From the NCBI RefSeq assembly GCF_003711395.1, contig NZ_PJRJ01000014.1, positions 18,715-82,714 on the forward strand: a stretch of DNA of 64,000 nucleotides, written 5' to 3'. The translations under genes were made by a program, and so were the position numbers. The notes under the pieces were generated by a model, which saw only the letters and a program-made list of their open reading frames with translations, was not told the origin of the DNA and did no database searches. This document shows positions 27,765-36,120 of this stretch, in pieces; position 1 is the stretch's first letter; each line of letters begins with the position of its first letter. Origin of the DNA: Acinetobacter sp. B51(2017) (lineage in GTDB: Bacteria > Pseudomonadota > Gammaproteobacteria > Pseudomonadales > Moraxellaceae).

Positions 27765-29876
27765 ATGAAATCCTCGCTCACCAATAAGCGTACTCTTTCT
27801 CTCCCTCAGGATTTCGCAGCAAAGCCTCAAAACTCATTACGTTTGTTACAAACCCAACTCTATCCAATGCTCAATGCACTAAACCTTGTGCCGCAAATGA
27901 TCTGGGTTAAAACTAAATCAAAGCAACACTTTTGCAATCAAACACTTTGCTCTTATATTGGTGTAGAACTTGATCTATTACCAACCAATGCTTGGGAAAA
28001 TTTTGTCCATCCAGAAGACCGCGAACCGTTACGCTGTGTCTGGCAACAGTCTATTGTATTAGGTGAAGACTTTAATTTTGAATGTCGTATTCGACATACA
28101 GAAGATCAATATGAATGGTTTAAAGTTCATGTGAAATTAAGTCCCCATCAAGACATTGAGTGGATCTTAACTTGTGACAATATTCATCAATACATGTTGC
28201 AAAAACAATTACAACAACAACAGCTGATAGCGCAACAAAAATTTCTGGATAGTAGTGCCGATTGCATTAAGGTTTTAAACCCCGATGGTCATCTAAATGA
28301 TATCAATCAATTTGGGCATGAAACCTTATTTACACCACATGAAGATACAGGCAGTCTATTCAGCTTATTAGATCAAACTGTGCAACCCCAAGTACAAAAG
28401 GCCTTAATTAAAGTACAAGAGGGCCAACCGGTGCGGTTTACTGCGATCACGCAGGGCAGCGGACGTGCGCCTTATTATTGGGACAATTTACTGACGCCAA
28501 TGCTCAACGAAGATGGGCAAGTTAAAGAAATTCTATGTATCTCAAGAGAGATGCGCCAGCAAACGCTGACCGAAAAACGTCTTGAATATGCATATACTTT
28601 TGACGATTTAACCAAACTGTATAATCGACGTGCGTTTAATGATTTACTAGAAACTGCACTTGAACAAGCCGATCAAGAGAAAAGTTGTGTTGGGCTGATC
28701 ATGTTAGATTTAGATTATTTTAAGAATCTAAATGATACGCTTGGACATTTGGCGGGTGATCACTTACTGCAAGTATTTGCATACCGTTTAAGAAAGGCTC
28801 TACCTAAGCCTATGATTGTATCGCGCTTTGGTAATGATGAGTTTGCTGTGATTATTCCTAACTTAGCGTCTAAACAGCAATTAATTACCTATGCACAACG
28901 TGCAGCAGCACAACTTGATGCACCGATTTATTATGCAGGTCAGTATATTAATGGCGGCATTAGTATTGGTTGTGCGAGCTATCCCGAAGATGCTAAGAAT
29001 TTGACCCATTTAGTGCGCTGTGCCGATACTGCCTTAAATGACTTAAAACAAACTGGGCGTGGCGGCATCTTATTGTTTAATGAGCATATGCTCTATAGCT
29101 TGCAACATACTGCCCAGCAATTAAATTTAGCGCGTGAGATTTTGCGTAATGATAGCATCATGCCCTATTACCAACCTAAAATAGATCTCAAAAGCAGGGC
29201 GATTATTGGATTTGAAGCGCTATTACGCTGGTCTGATGAACAGCAACAGGTACACACCCCAGCACAGATCGAACAGGCCTTTGAAGATTATGAGCTGGCA
29301 ACGCGTTTAAGCGAAACCATGCAACGTAAAGTGTTTAGCGACTTAAAACACTGTTTAAGCCATAACATCGCGCTTCATCCCATCGCGATTAATGCCGCAC
29401 CAGTAGAGTTTTTACGCGACAACTATGCAGAGACACTCTTAAGTCGTTTACTTGAATATCAAATTGACCCGCAACTAATTGAAATTGAAATTACCGAGCA
29501 AAGCTTAGAAGTACGTGGTGCTACATATGTATTACGTGCTTTAGAACAACTCAAGCAAGCGGGAATTCGTATTGCCTTAGATGACTTTGGTACGGGACAT
29601 TCTTCGCTGACTCGCTTAAAAGATTATCCAATTGATATCTTAAAAATTGACCGTAGCTTTATTGAAAAAATGCACGCTGACCCAGCGATTTTAGCGATTG
29701 TAAGCGCTATTGGACAGTTGGGACCAAAGCTTAAAATTGAAATTTTAGCCGAAGGGATCGAAAAACTTGAGCATGTTAGCACTTTGCAAAACTGCCAATG
29801 CGCCACTGGACAAGGCTTCTATTTCTATAGACCTATGCCGCTGCAAGACATTAAAAAAATTATGGGTGGAGTTTAA
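27765..29876 (+). CDS. PAS-GGDEF-EAL protein, likely c-di-GMP phosphodiesterase
   Basis: About 703 residues. Two PAS-like segments (about 30-130 and 140-260), a GGDEF domain (about 285-445) and an EAL domain (about 455-703). No membrane segment, so cytoplasmic. The GGDEF signature reads GNDEF, with Asn for the second Gly, so cyclase activity is doubtful. In the EAL domain the motif GFEALLRW, catalytic EIEITEQ, DDFGTGHSSL, LKIDRSFI and EILAEGIE are all present, so hydrolysis of c-di-GMP is likely. The ATG at 27765 is used; a TTG 69 nt earlier is unlikely. Convergent with a YcgN-like gene, overlapping by 4 nt. Confidence 0.88.
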   Translation: MKSSLTNKRTLSLPQDFAAKPQNSLRLLQTQLYPMLNALNLVPQMIWVKTKSKQHFCNQTLCSYIGVELDLLPTNAWENFVHPEDREPLRCVWQQSIVLGEDFNFECRIRHTEDQYEWFKVHVKLSPHQDIEWILTCDNIHQYMLQKQLQQQQLIAQQKFLDSSADCIKVLNPDGHLNDINQFGHETLFTPHEDTGSLFSLLDQTVQPQVQKALIKVQEGQPVRFTAITQGSGRAPYYWDNLLTPMLNEDGQVKEILCISREMRQQTLTEKRLEYAYTFDDLTKLYNRRAFNDLLETALEQADQEKSCVGLIMLDLDYFKNLNDTLGHLAGDHLLQVFAYRLRKALPKPMIVSRFGNDEFAVIIPNLASKQQLITYAQRAAAQLDAPIYYAGQYINGGISIGCASYPEDAKNLTHLVRCADTALNDLKQTGRGGILLFNEHMLYSLQHTAQQLNLAREILRNDSIMPYYQPKIDLKSRAIIGFEALLRWSDEQQQVHTPAQIEQAFEDYELATRLSETMQRKVFSDLKHCLSHNIALHPIAINAAPVEFLRDNYAETLLSRLLEYQIDPQLIEIEITEQSLEVRGATYVLRALEQLKQAGIRIALDDFGTGHSSLTRLKDYPIDILKIDRSFIEKMHADPAILAIVSAIGQLGPKLKIEILAEGIEKLEHVSTLQNCQCATGQGFYFYRPMPLQDIKKIMGGV

Positions 29877-30322
29877 CGCACCCAACGCACGATATAATCT
29901 TCAATCTCATCTTCCACTATATCTTGTTCGGAAATACAACGCCCTGCTACTGATTTACGTGCTTTAATCACATTATCACGTGAACCCGTGTTTAAATAAT
30001 GCCAGCTTGGTAAAGGTTTATTTTCGCTTAAACGTCGATAAGCACAGCTATTAGGTAGCCAATGAATGGTTTTTAATTTTTCTGGGCTAAGTTGAATACA
30101 ATCAGGTACATAATCTAAGCGATCTGTATAATTACTACAGTGCCCAGTCGCACAATCGAGTAATTTACACGCGACTTTGGTGTAGGCAACTTGATTGCTT
30201 TCTTCGTCTTCCAATTTAATTAAACAGCACAAACCACAGCCATCACATAGGGCTTCCCACTCAGCAGGATTGAGTTGCTCAAGGCGATAATTTTTCCAAA
30301 ACTCTGGACGTAATACTGTGCT
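29873..30322 (-). CDS. YcgN family (UPF0260) cysteine-cluster protein
   Basis: About 149 residues from the ATG at 30322. The cluster CDGCGLCCLIKLED near the N-terminus, with later cysteines (ACKLLDCATGHCSNY, PDCIQL, NSCAYR), is the YcgN metal-binding pattern. The protein ends KSVAGRCISEQDIVEDEIEDYIV, as in the family. Function is unknown. Its 3' end overlaps the GGDEF/EAL gene by 4 nt in convergent orientation. Confidence 0.88.
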   Translation of the reverse strand, partial: STVLRPEFWKNYRLEQLNPAEWEALCDGCGLCCLIKLEDEESNQVAYTKVACKLLDCATGHCSNYTDRLDYVPDCIQLSPEKLKTIHWLPNSCAYRRLSENKPLPSWHYLNTGSRDNVIKARKSVAGRCISEQDIVEDEIEDYIVRWVR

Positions 30323-30514
30323 CATAAATCTAAAAACTAACAATTCAAGCGTCATTATAACAGGATCAACAATAAAGTTATTGCATCACCTGAGCAGCAA
30401 ATAAACTTGAAAAAGCCTGTAAATCGAACATTTAATCAACAAAAGCCAAACAATAGATGGCGTGTCGTCTCCCTATACTAAATATCTGATAAAAACAACA
30501 TGAGGGAAAAAGAT

Positions 30515-30670
30515 ATGTTTCGTTGGGCGATTATTTTTGCCGTCATCGCTTTAATTGCCAGCTTGCTTGGCTTTGGTGGTGTTGCCGGTTTATCTAAAGA
30601 TTTTGCCGTGATTCTATTAGTGGTAGCTGTCATTTTGGCTATTGTTGGTTTCTTTTCCCGCAAGGTCTAA
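30515..30670 (+). CDS. DUF1328/YtjA family small membrane protein
   Basis: 51 residues, [20 protein letters not shown] then [10 protein letters not shown] and a second hydrophobic helix ending FFSRKV. This is the UPF0391 (YtjA) pattern: two membrane helices with a short glycine-rich turn. AGGGA lies 10 nt upstream of the ATG. Role unknown, but the family is common in proteobacteria. Monocistronic with its own terminator. Confidence 0.85.
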   Translation: MFRWAIIFAVIALIASLLGFGGVAGLSKDFAVILLVVAVILAIVGFFSRKV

Positions 30671-30686
30671 GCAACAAAATCAGTAT

Positions 30687-30719
30687 AAAAAAGAAGAAGC
30701 CTGCTTCTTCTTTTTTTTT
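30687..30719 (+). terminator. Terminator after the YtjA-like gene
   Basis: AAGAAGAAGC/GCTTCTTCTT stem with a two-base loop and a nine-T run. Confidence 0.9.
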
Positions 30720-30777
30720 GTGTAATGTTGTACAACTAAAGTCAAAGATAAACATATAGAAAAAAGGAAAATTTTTC

Positions 30778-31515
30778 ATGGCCTTAACGATCAAAACACG
30801 TGAGATCAACTATAGCGCAGCAGATGGTAGCCAGCTGATTGGCTATTTTGCTGCCCCAGAAAATGGACAAAATCTAGCTGCGGTTTTAGTCGCACCAGAA
30901 TGGTGGGGACGCAATAGTTATACCGAACAACGTGCACGTGAATTGGCCGAACAAGGCTATGCCGCTTTCGCCATTGATATGTATGGCGATAAAAAATCAA
31001 CGACCGAAGCCAACCAAGCCAATGAATGGATGACACAAACCTTTGCGCAACCCAACACCATTGTAGAACGTGCAACTGCCGCTCTAAATACCCTCGCCGA
31101 ACAACCAGAAGTCAATGCTGATAAACTCGCAGCGATTGGCTTTTGCTATGGTGGTAAAGTGGTGCTGGATTTAGCGCGTTCAGGTGCGCCTTTACAGGCA
31201 ATAGCAACTTTCCATGCTGCCTTAGGTGCGCAAACACCTGCTGAGGAAGGCAAAGTTAGAGCCGAAATTTTAGTTTTACACGGCGAGCTAGATAGCATGG
31301 TGACTTTAGATGATGTTGCTAAATTTAGAGCGGAAATGCATAACGCAAAAGTTGAACACGAAGTGATTGTATTTGAAGATGCTAAACATGGTTTTAGTAA
31401 TCCACAAGCAGATGAACGGGCCCAAGCCAATGGCGTAGATCTAGGCTATAACCCACAAGCAGAAACGGAAAGTTTAGCGGCAATGTACGCTTTACTCACA
31501 CGTCGTTTAGCTTAA
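30778..31515 (+). CDS. Dienelactone hydrolase family protein
   Basis: 245 residues with the alpha/beta-hydrolase fold. The nucleophile elbow is GFCYGGK with Cys, as in dienelactone hydrolases; Asp in GELDSMV and His in AKHGFSN complete the Cys-Asp-His triad. VAPEWWGRN matches the family oxyanion region. No catechol-pathway genes are nearby, so the natural ester substrate is unknown. 27 nt later lies a HIT protein on the same strand. Confidence 0.88.
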   Translation: MALTIKTREINYSAADGSQLIGYFAAPENGQNLAAVLVAPEWWGRNSYTEQRARELAEQGYAAFAIDMYGDKKSTTEANQANEWMTQTFAQPNTIVERATAALNTLAEQPEVNADKLAAIGFCYGGKVVLDLARSGAPLQAIATFHAALGAQTPAEEGKVRAEILVLHGELDSMVTLDDVAKFRAEMHNAKVEHEVIVFEDAKHGFSNPQADERAQANGVDLGYNPQAETESLAAMYALLTRRLA

Positions 31516-31542
31516 TACCATAATAAGATAAGGAGAATCACT

Positions 31543-31896
31543 ATGACAGAATGTATCTATTGCGACTTTGATGACTATGATGTAATTGCAAAGAATGACT
31601 TTGGTGTAGTTTTGCCAGAACCAAAACCATTGTCACAAGGTCATTGTGTGATTATTCCACTGCGCCATGTATCATCATTTTTTGAAGTGACTGATAAAGA
31701 ACGTAAAAGCTTAATGTCATTATTAGAATTGGCTCGTAATGAGTTAGTGCTACGTCATCAACCTGCGGGTTTTCATGTGGGCTTTAATGATGGCGCGGTC
31801 TTTGGTCAACAAGCCGAACATTTACATGTACACATTATTCCGCGTTATGAAGGTAAGCCACTACAACTGGATGAGCGTTGGGGCATGAGCGCTTAA
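31543..31896 (+). CDS. HIT family protein
   Basis: 117 residues with the histidine-triad motif HLHVHIIPR near residue 100, the nucleotide-binding signature of HIT hydrolases. FGVVLPEPKPLSQGHCVIIPLRHV is the conserved N-terminal block. Likely hydrolyses a nucleoside phosphate or phosphoramidate. Follows the dienelactone hydrolase gene by 27 nt behind AAGGAGA. Confidence 0.88.
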   Translation: MTECIYCDFDDYDVIAKNDFGVVLPEPKPLSQGHCVIIPLRHVSSFFEVTDKERKSLMSLLELARNELVLRHQPAGFHVGFNDGAVFGQQAEHLHVHIIPRYEGKPLQLDERWGMSA

Positions 31897-31923
31897 ATCC
31901 ACACGTCCTTATCTGACGCAAGC

Positions 31924-31952
31924 AAGATGATGCCTCGGCATCATCTTTTTTT
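31924..31952 (+). terminator. Terminator after the HIT gene
   Basis: AAGATGATGCC/GGCATCATCTT stem with loop TC and a T-run. Confidence 0.9.
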
Positions 31953-31992
31953 ATGCGATATACTGAGCGGCTATTTTTTAACTTGAGCCAGT

Positions 31993-33027
31993 ATGAGTCA
32001 ATTTCGTTTTTCTGATGCTTTATTAGCATGGTTTGATGTGCATGGTCGGCATGATCTGCCGTGGCAAGTCGCAGATGATCCCTATAAAGTTTGGGTTTCC
32101 GAGATCATGTTGCAACAAACTCAAGTCAAAACTGTACTGCAATATTTTGATCGTTTTATTGAGCGTTTTCCTACAGTTAATGCTTTAGGCACAGCCAGTT
32201 GGGATGACGTCGCACCCTATTGGGCGGGTCTTGGTTACTATGCGCGGGCACGTAATTTGCATAAAGCTGCCGGTATTGTCGCCAGTCAAGGGCATTTTCC
32301 CGAAACGCTAGAGCAATGGATTGCTTTGCCCGGTATTGGTCGTTCTACTGCTGGGGCATTAATGTCACTCGGTTTACGTCAATATGGCGTGATTATGGAC
32401 GGTAATGTAAAACGTGTTTTGGCACGCTTTTTTGCTATTGAAGATGATCTGTCTAAACCTATACATGAACGCAATATGTGGCAAATTGCCGAAGAGCTTT
32501 GTCCCAAAGAACGCAACCATGATTACACCCAAGCGATTATGGACTTGGGCGCGACTGTATGTACACCTAAAAAGCCACTGTGTTTATATTGTCCAATGCA
32601 GGCGCATTGTCAGGCACATCAACAAGGTTTAGAACAACAATTACCTTTTAAAAAAGCCAAAAAGCCTGTGCCTGTTAAATCTGCACAAGTATTGTTACTC
32701 AAAGATCAAGATGAATGGTTATGGCAACAACGTCCTAATAGTGGCTTATGGGGTGGTTTATGGTGCTTACCGATTATTGAGGAACCACAGCAATTTCAAG
32801 ACTTGTGCCAAAGTTTAGGTTTAAAAACTGTGTTCAAACGCAGCGAGATTAGCCATAGTTTTACCCATTTTACTTGGCAACTCGAAGCGGTATGTTTTGA
32901 GGTAGATACTGATCAACAAGAACATCTCTCTCTAGAGTTGGGCGGTAATTGGTTGAAGCCAGAAACTGCAAGCCAAATGGGCATTCCGACTGCGATGAAG
33001 AAATTGATTAATGCGGTAAATCTATGA
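31993..33027 (+). CDS. mutY: Adenine DNA glycosylase
   Basis: Removes adenine mispaired with 8-oxoguanine. 344 residues: helix-hairpin-helix with LPGIGRSTAGALMSL, catalytic Glu in SEIMLQQTQV, catalytic Asp in GVIMDGNVKRVLARF, an iron-sulfur cluster loop CTPKKPLCLYCPMQAHC (Cys-x6-Cys-x2-Cys-x5-Cys), and a C-terminal Nudix-like MutT recognition domain. Standard length. Read with an M23 lipoprotein gene 39 nt downstream. Confidence 0.95.
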   Translation: MSQFRFSDALLAWFDVHGRHDLPWQVADDPYKVWVSEIMLQQTQVKTVLQYFDRFIERFPTVNALGTASWDDVAPYWAGLGYYARARNLHKAAGIVASQGHFPETLEQWIALPGIGRSTAGALMSLGLRQYGVIMDGNVKRVLARFFAIEDDLSKPIHERNMWQIAEELCPKERNHDYTQAIMDLGATVCTPKKPLCLYCPMQAHCQAHQQGLEQQLPFKKAKKPVPVKSAQVLLLKDQDEWLWQQRPNSGLWGGLWCLPIIEEPQQFQDLCQSLGLKTVFKRSEISHSFTHFTWQLEAVCFEVDTDQQEHLSLELGGNWLKPETASQMGIPTAMKKLINAVNL

Positions 33028-33066
33028 CATATTCAGCACAGATAAAACAACAATAAGGATCAATCT

Positions 33067-33597
33067 GTGCTGTATAAACTTTTCGCGCTCTTCGGTTTAA
33101 GTTTGATTTTAGTGGCTTGTACTACACACCCACCCGCGCCTCCACCTATCCCTAAAGACCCTGCTTTAGATCTGAAAAATACCCCATTACCTAAAAAACT
33201 ACCTATCCCAGTACAGGGTATTCAAGCGCAGCAATTAAGCGATACTTGGGGCGCATCGCGTGGCCAAGGACGTCTTCATGAAGGCATTGATATCATGGCA
33301 CCTCGTGGCACAAAAGTACTCAGTGCGACAGAAGGCGTGATTGCCGACTTACGTAATAACAATTTGGGTGGTAAAGTAATTTGGATATTGGGGCCAAGTT
33401 CCAGTTGGCATTACTATGCACATTTAGATGCGCAGCGTAGTGACCTAAAAGTTGGCGATTATGTGCGCCGCGGTGAACATATTGGCTTTGTGGGCAATAC
33501 GGGCAATGCTCAAGCGACTGCTCCACATCTGCATTACGGTATTTATTTACAGGGTAAAGGTCGTGGTGCGGTCAATCCATTTTTGTATTTACGTTAA
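33067..33597 (+). CDS. M23 family metallopeptidase lipoprotein
   Basis: 176 residues. A signal sequence ends in the lipobox LVACTT, then a proline-rich linker. The M23 domain has Zn ligands in HEGIDIMA and HLHYGIYL (HxxxD and HxH). Likely a cell-wall endopeptidase or an activator-like member; all metal ligands appear present. GTG start at 33067, 8 nt after AAGGA. Confidence 0.86.
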   Translation: MLYKLFALFGLSLILVACTTHPPAPPPIPKDPALDLKNTPLPKKLPIPVQGIQAQQLSDTWGASRGQGRLHEGIDIMAPRGTKVLSATEGVIADLRNNNLGGKVIWILGPSSSWHYYAHLDAQRSDLKVGDYVRRGEHIGFVGNTGNAQATAPHLHYGIYLQGKGRGAVNPFLYLR

Positions 33598-33612
33598 TTT
33601 TAGGAAGTTTTC

Positions 33613-33858
33613 ATGTCAGAAGCGTTGATCAATCGTCTGGTAGAGTTTGCTGAATCAGGCAATCAACAAAAAATTGTGTTGGCAGGTCAAAGCTATCAAG
33701 GCTGGATCATGGAAATTAGCGACGAAGCCTTACAAATCAGTACTGGCTTTGCTGAAAAAACTGGTAAAGATGTCTGGATTGATTTTAATGATTTAAATAC
33801 TGCCCAGCTGTGGTTTTGGGATAACAAACAAGATCAATGGGTTGAGTTTAAACTCTAG
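33613..33858 (+). CDS. Conserved-looking small protein of unknown function
   Basis: 81 residues, acidic, no signal or membrane segment, mostly strands (QKIVLAGQSYQGWIMEISDEA, KDVWIDFNDLN). It lies 15 nt after the M23 gene and 24 nt before tag, so likely in one operon. I do not recognise it; the strand pattern could suit a small beta-barrel. Confidence 0.7.
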   Translation: MSEALINRLVEFAESGNQQKIVLAGQSYQGWIMEISDEALQISTGFAEKTGKDVWIDFNDLNTAQLWFWDNKQDQWVEFKL

Positions 33859-33882
33859 TCTGCTCATTCAGGAGGAGCAACG

Positions 33883-34458
33883 ATGTTAAAACGCTGTTCA
33901 TGGTGCTCCACCGATCCGCTGTATCAAGCTTACCATGACCTCGAATGGGGTCATCCTGTTTATCAAGAACCATTGCTGTTTGAAATGCTGTGTTTAGAAG
34001 GTCAACAAGCCGGTTTATCTTGGCTGACGGTACTTAAAAAACGCAGGAGTTATCGGCAGCATTTTTTCCAATATCCAATTGCGGATATTGCCAAGATTTC
34101 AGACCAAGATTTAGCACTTAAAGCCCAAGATCCTCAGTTGATTCGTCATTTGGCAAAACTCACAGCCATTCGTGACAACGCTATTGCATGGCAAACCATG
34201 TCAAAAAAAGGCTTCTTTTTACCTGAATGGTTATGGCAATTTTCTGGTGAGCAGCGACCTTGTAATCCTGTTAATGCCAATCAGCCCGTGGCGACCTCTA
34301 CCGAAGCCAGTATTGCCATGTCTAAAGCACTTAAACGGCATGGTTTTAAATTTGTTGGCCCAACCATTTGTTATGCATTTATGCAAGCCGTGGGCATGGT
34401 CAATGACCATGATGATGACTGTCACTTTAAATATCCAACCAAAGCTCAATTTGTGTAA
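33883..34458 (+). CDS. tag: DNA-3-methyladenine glycosylase I
   Basis: Excises 3-methyladenine from alkylated DNA. 191 residues, as for Tag. CSWCSTDPLYQAYHDLEWG at the N-terminus gives the Cys and His zinc ligands, the C-terminal HDDDCHF supplies the other pair, and EGQQAGLSWLTVLKKR is the conserved active-site block. AGGAGGA lies just upstream. With mutY it makes a local DNA-repair set. Confidence 0.94.
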   Translation: MLKRCSWCSTDPLYQAYHDLEWGHPVYQEPLLFEMLCLEGQQAGLSWLTVLKKRRSYRQHFFQYPIADIAKISDQDLALKAQDPQLIRHLAKLTAIRDNAIAWQTMSKKGFFLPEWLWQFSGEQRPCNPVNANQPVATSTEASIAMSKALKRHGFKFVGPTICYAFMQAVGMVNDHDDDCHFKYPTKAQFV

Positions 34459-34636
34459 TTATTTGATTTAAAAATAATATGTATAAAAAATGTGTTTAAC
34501 TTTCAGAACCTTCTAGCTTATTTAACTTGATCAGCATATATTTAATGCTATTGTTCAATCAGTAAACCTGTTTAGGTTACGTTATAAAAATGCGTCCTGT
34601 TAGACGTATTGATCTTGAGAATTTTTGAGAAAACTT

Positions 34637-35341
34637 ATGAGTAAAGCCTTACCCATCGCTGTTGCAGTGCTTTTAGGCGGTGCTGCTCTAGTACCTGTTT
34701 ACTATGCATCACAAAATCCAGCGACTTTAAGCGCTAAAGCCGATCCAAATGCTAAACCGATTGCTAAAATTAGCTATGCTTTAGGTTATGAAGTTGCCCA
34801 TCAAACTCCACCTGAGTTAGATGTAAATAGCTTTGTTGCAGGTATTCGTGATGGTCATGCCCGTACTCAACCGGCATATACAGAACAACAATTACAACAA
34901 GCCTATGAGCAATTCCAAAAAGACATGCAAGAACAGCAAACTGCTGCTTCAAGCGAAGCGAAAGCTTCAAGCGATGCATTTTTAACTGAAAACAAAAGCA
35001 AACCAGGCGTTAAAACCACTGCTTCAGGTTTACAGTACAAAATTACCCAAGAAGGTACAGGTAAATCACCTACCGCTAATTCTGTTGTAAAAGTACATTA
35101 CACTGGTAAATTGGTAGATGGTACAGTATTTGATAGTTCGGTTGAACGTGGTGAGCCAATTGAATTCCCGCTCAATCAAGTGATTGCAGGCTGGACTGAA
35201 GGTTTACAACTCATGAAAGAAGGCTCAAAAGCCACTTTATATATTCCAAGCAATTTAGGTTATGGCGAACAAGGTGCATCAGGCATGATCCCGCCAAACA
35301 GTACCTTAATTTTTGATGTTGAACTGATTGAAGTGAAATAA
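34637..35341 (+). CDS. FKBP-type peptidyl-prolyl isomerase (FkpA/Mip type), exported
   Basis: About 234 residues. A hydrophobic N-terminus ([20 protein letters not shown]) serves as signal or anchor, then a helical dimerisation region (about 40-120), then a full FKBP domain ([53 protein letters not shown]). This is the Mip/FkpA plan for periplasmic folding. The ATG at 34637 is preferred over an upstream TTG. A second FKBP gene follows at once. Confidence 0.88.
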   Translation: MSKALPIAVAVLLGGAALVPVYYASQNPATLSAKADPNAKPIAKISYALGYEVAHQTPPELDVNSFVAGIRDGHARTQPAYTEQQLQQAYEQFQKDMQEQQTAASSEAKASSDAFLTENKSKPGVKTTASGLQYKITQEGTGKSPTANSVVKVHYTGKLVDGTVFDSSVERGEPIEFPLNQVIAGWTEGLQLMKEGSKATLYIPSNLGYGEQGASGMIPPNSTLIFDVELIEVK

Positions 35342-35356
35342 TTCAATCCAGCATCT

Positions 35357-35380
35357 TAAGGAGAGCCTAGCGCTCTCCTT
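35357..35380 (+). terminator. Hairpin between the two FKBP genes
   Basis: AAGGAGAGC/GCTCTCCTT, a 9-bp stem around CTAGC, followed by only AATTTATT. A weak terminator or RNA-stabilising stem. Confidence 0.5.
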
Positions 35381-35401
35381 AATTTATTGAGAGATAAAAT
35401 C

Positions 35402-36091
35402 ATGAAAAAAAGCATATTGCTGTTAATGGCAACTCTGATTTCGGCACCAAGTTTTGCCAACGAGATTAATCAAAAAAGTAGTTTAGAACAACAAGTCGGT
35501 TATAGCTTGGGCTATAACATGGCCAGTAATAATAGTGATGTGTTTAAAGACCTTGATATTGACGCGTTCTTACAAGGTTTTAAGGCAGCAATTGCAGGCA
35601 AAAATCCAAGCTTAAGTACAGCAGAAATGGGCACAGCTTTAAGTCAATACCGTCAGCAAACAGAAAGCCGCGCTTTAGTCGAATTTCAACAACAAGCTGC
35701 CGCAAACTTACAAGCAGGGCAAAAATTCCTTGCGCAAAATGCCAAAGCCGCTAATGTAAAAGTCACTAAGTCAGGCTTACAGTACCAAGTTCTTAAAAAT
35801 GCGAAAGGCAAACAACCCAAAGCCTCTTCGACAGTACGTGTCCATTATGAAGGCCGTTTACTCGATAATACGGTTTTTGATAGTTCGATTGCCCGCCAAC
35901 AACCGGCTGAATTTAAGCTATCCCAAGTGATTGCAGGTTGGACAGAAGGCGTACAACTCATGCCAGTGGGCAGCAAATATCGTTTCTTTATTCCTGCAAA
36001 ACTGGCCTATGACGACATTGGCTCAGGCGATGCCATTGCTCCAAATAGTACTTTAATCTTTGATATTGAATTACTTGAAATCTTGGATTAA
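35402..36091 (+). CDS. FKBP-type peptidyl-prolyl isomerase, exported paralogue
   Basis: About 229 residues, with a clear signal peptide cleaved after PSFA. The order is the same as in the gene before it: a helical N-terminal dimerisation part and a C-terminal FKBP domain ([47 protein letters not shown]). GYSLGYNMA matches the family start. The pair looks like a tandem duplication that has since diverged; the signal sequences differ. Confidence 0.9.
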   Translation: MKKSILLLMATLISAPSFANEINQKSSLEQQVGYSLGYNMASNNSDVFKDLDIDAFLQGFKAAIAGKNPSLSTAEMGTALSQYRQQTESRALVEFQQQAAANLQAGQKFLAQNAKAANVKVTKSGLQYQVLKNAKGKQPKASSTVRVHYEGRLLDNTVFDSSIARQQPAEFKLSQVIAGWTEGVQLMPVGSKYRFFIPAKLAYDDIGSGDAIAPNSTLIFDIELLEILD

Positions 36092-36119
36092 AAAAAGACC
36101 GCCTAGCGCGGTCTTTTTT
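36090..36119. terminator. Terminator between FKBP and murJ
   Basis: AAAGACCGC/GCGGTCTTT stem with A- and T-runs for convergent transcripts. Confidence 0.9.
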
Positions 36120-36120
36120 A

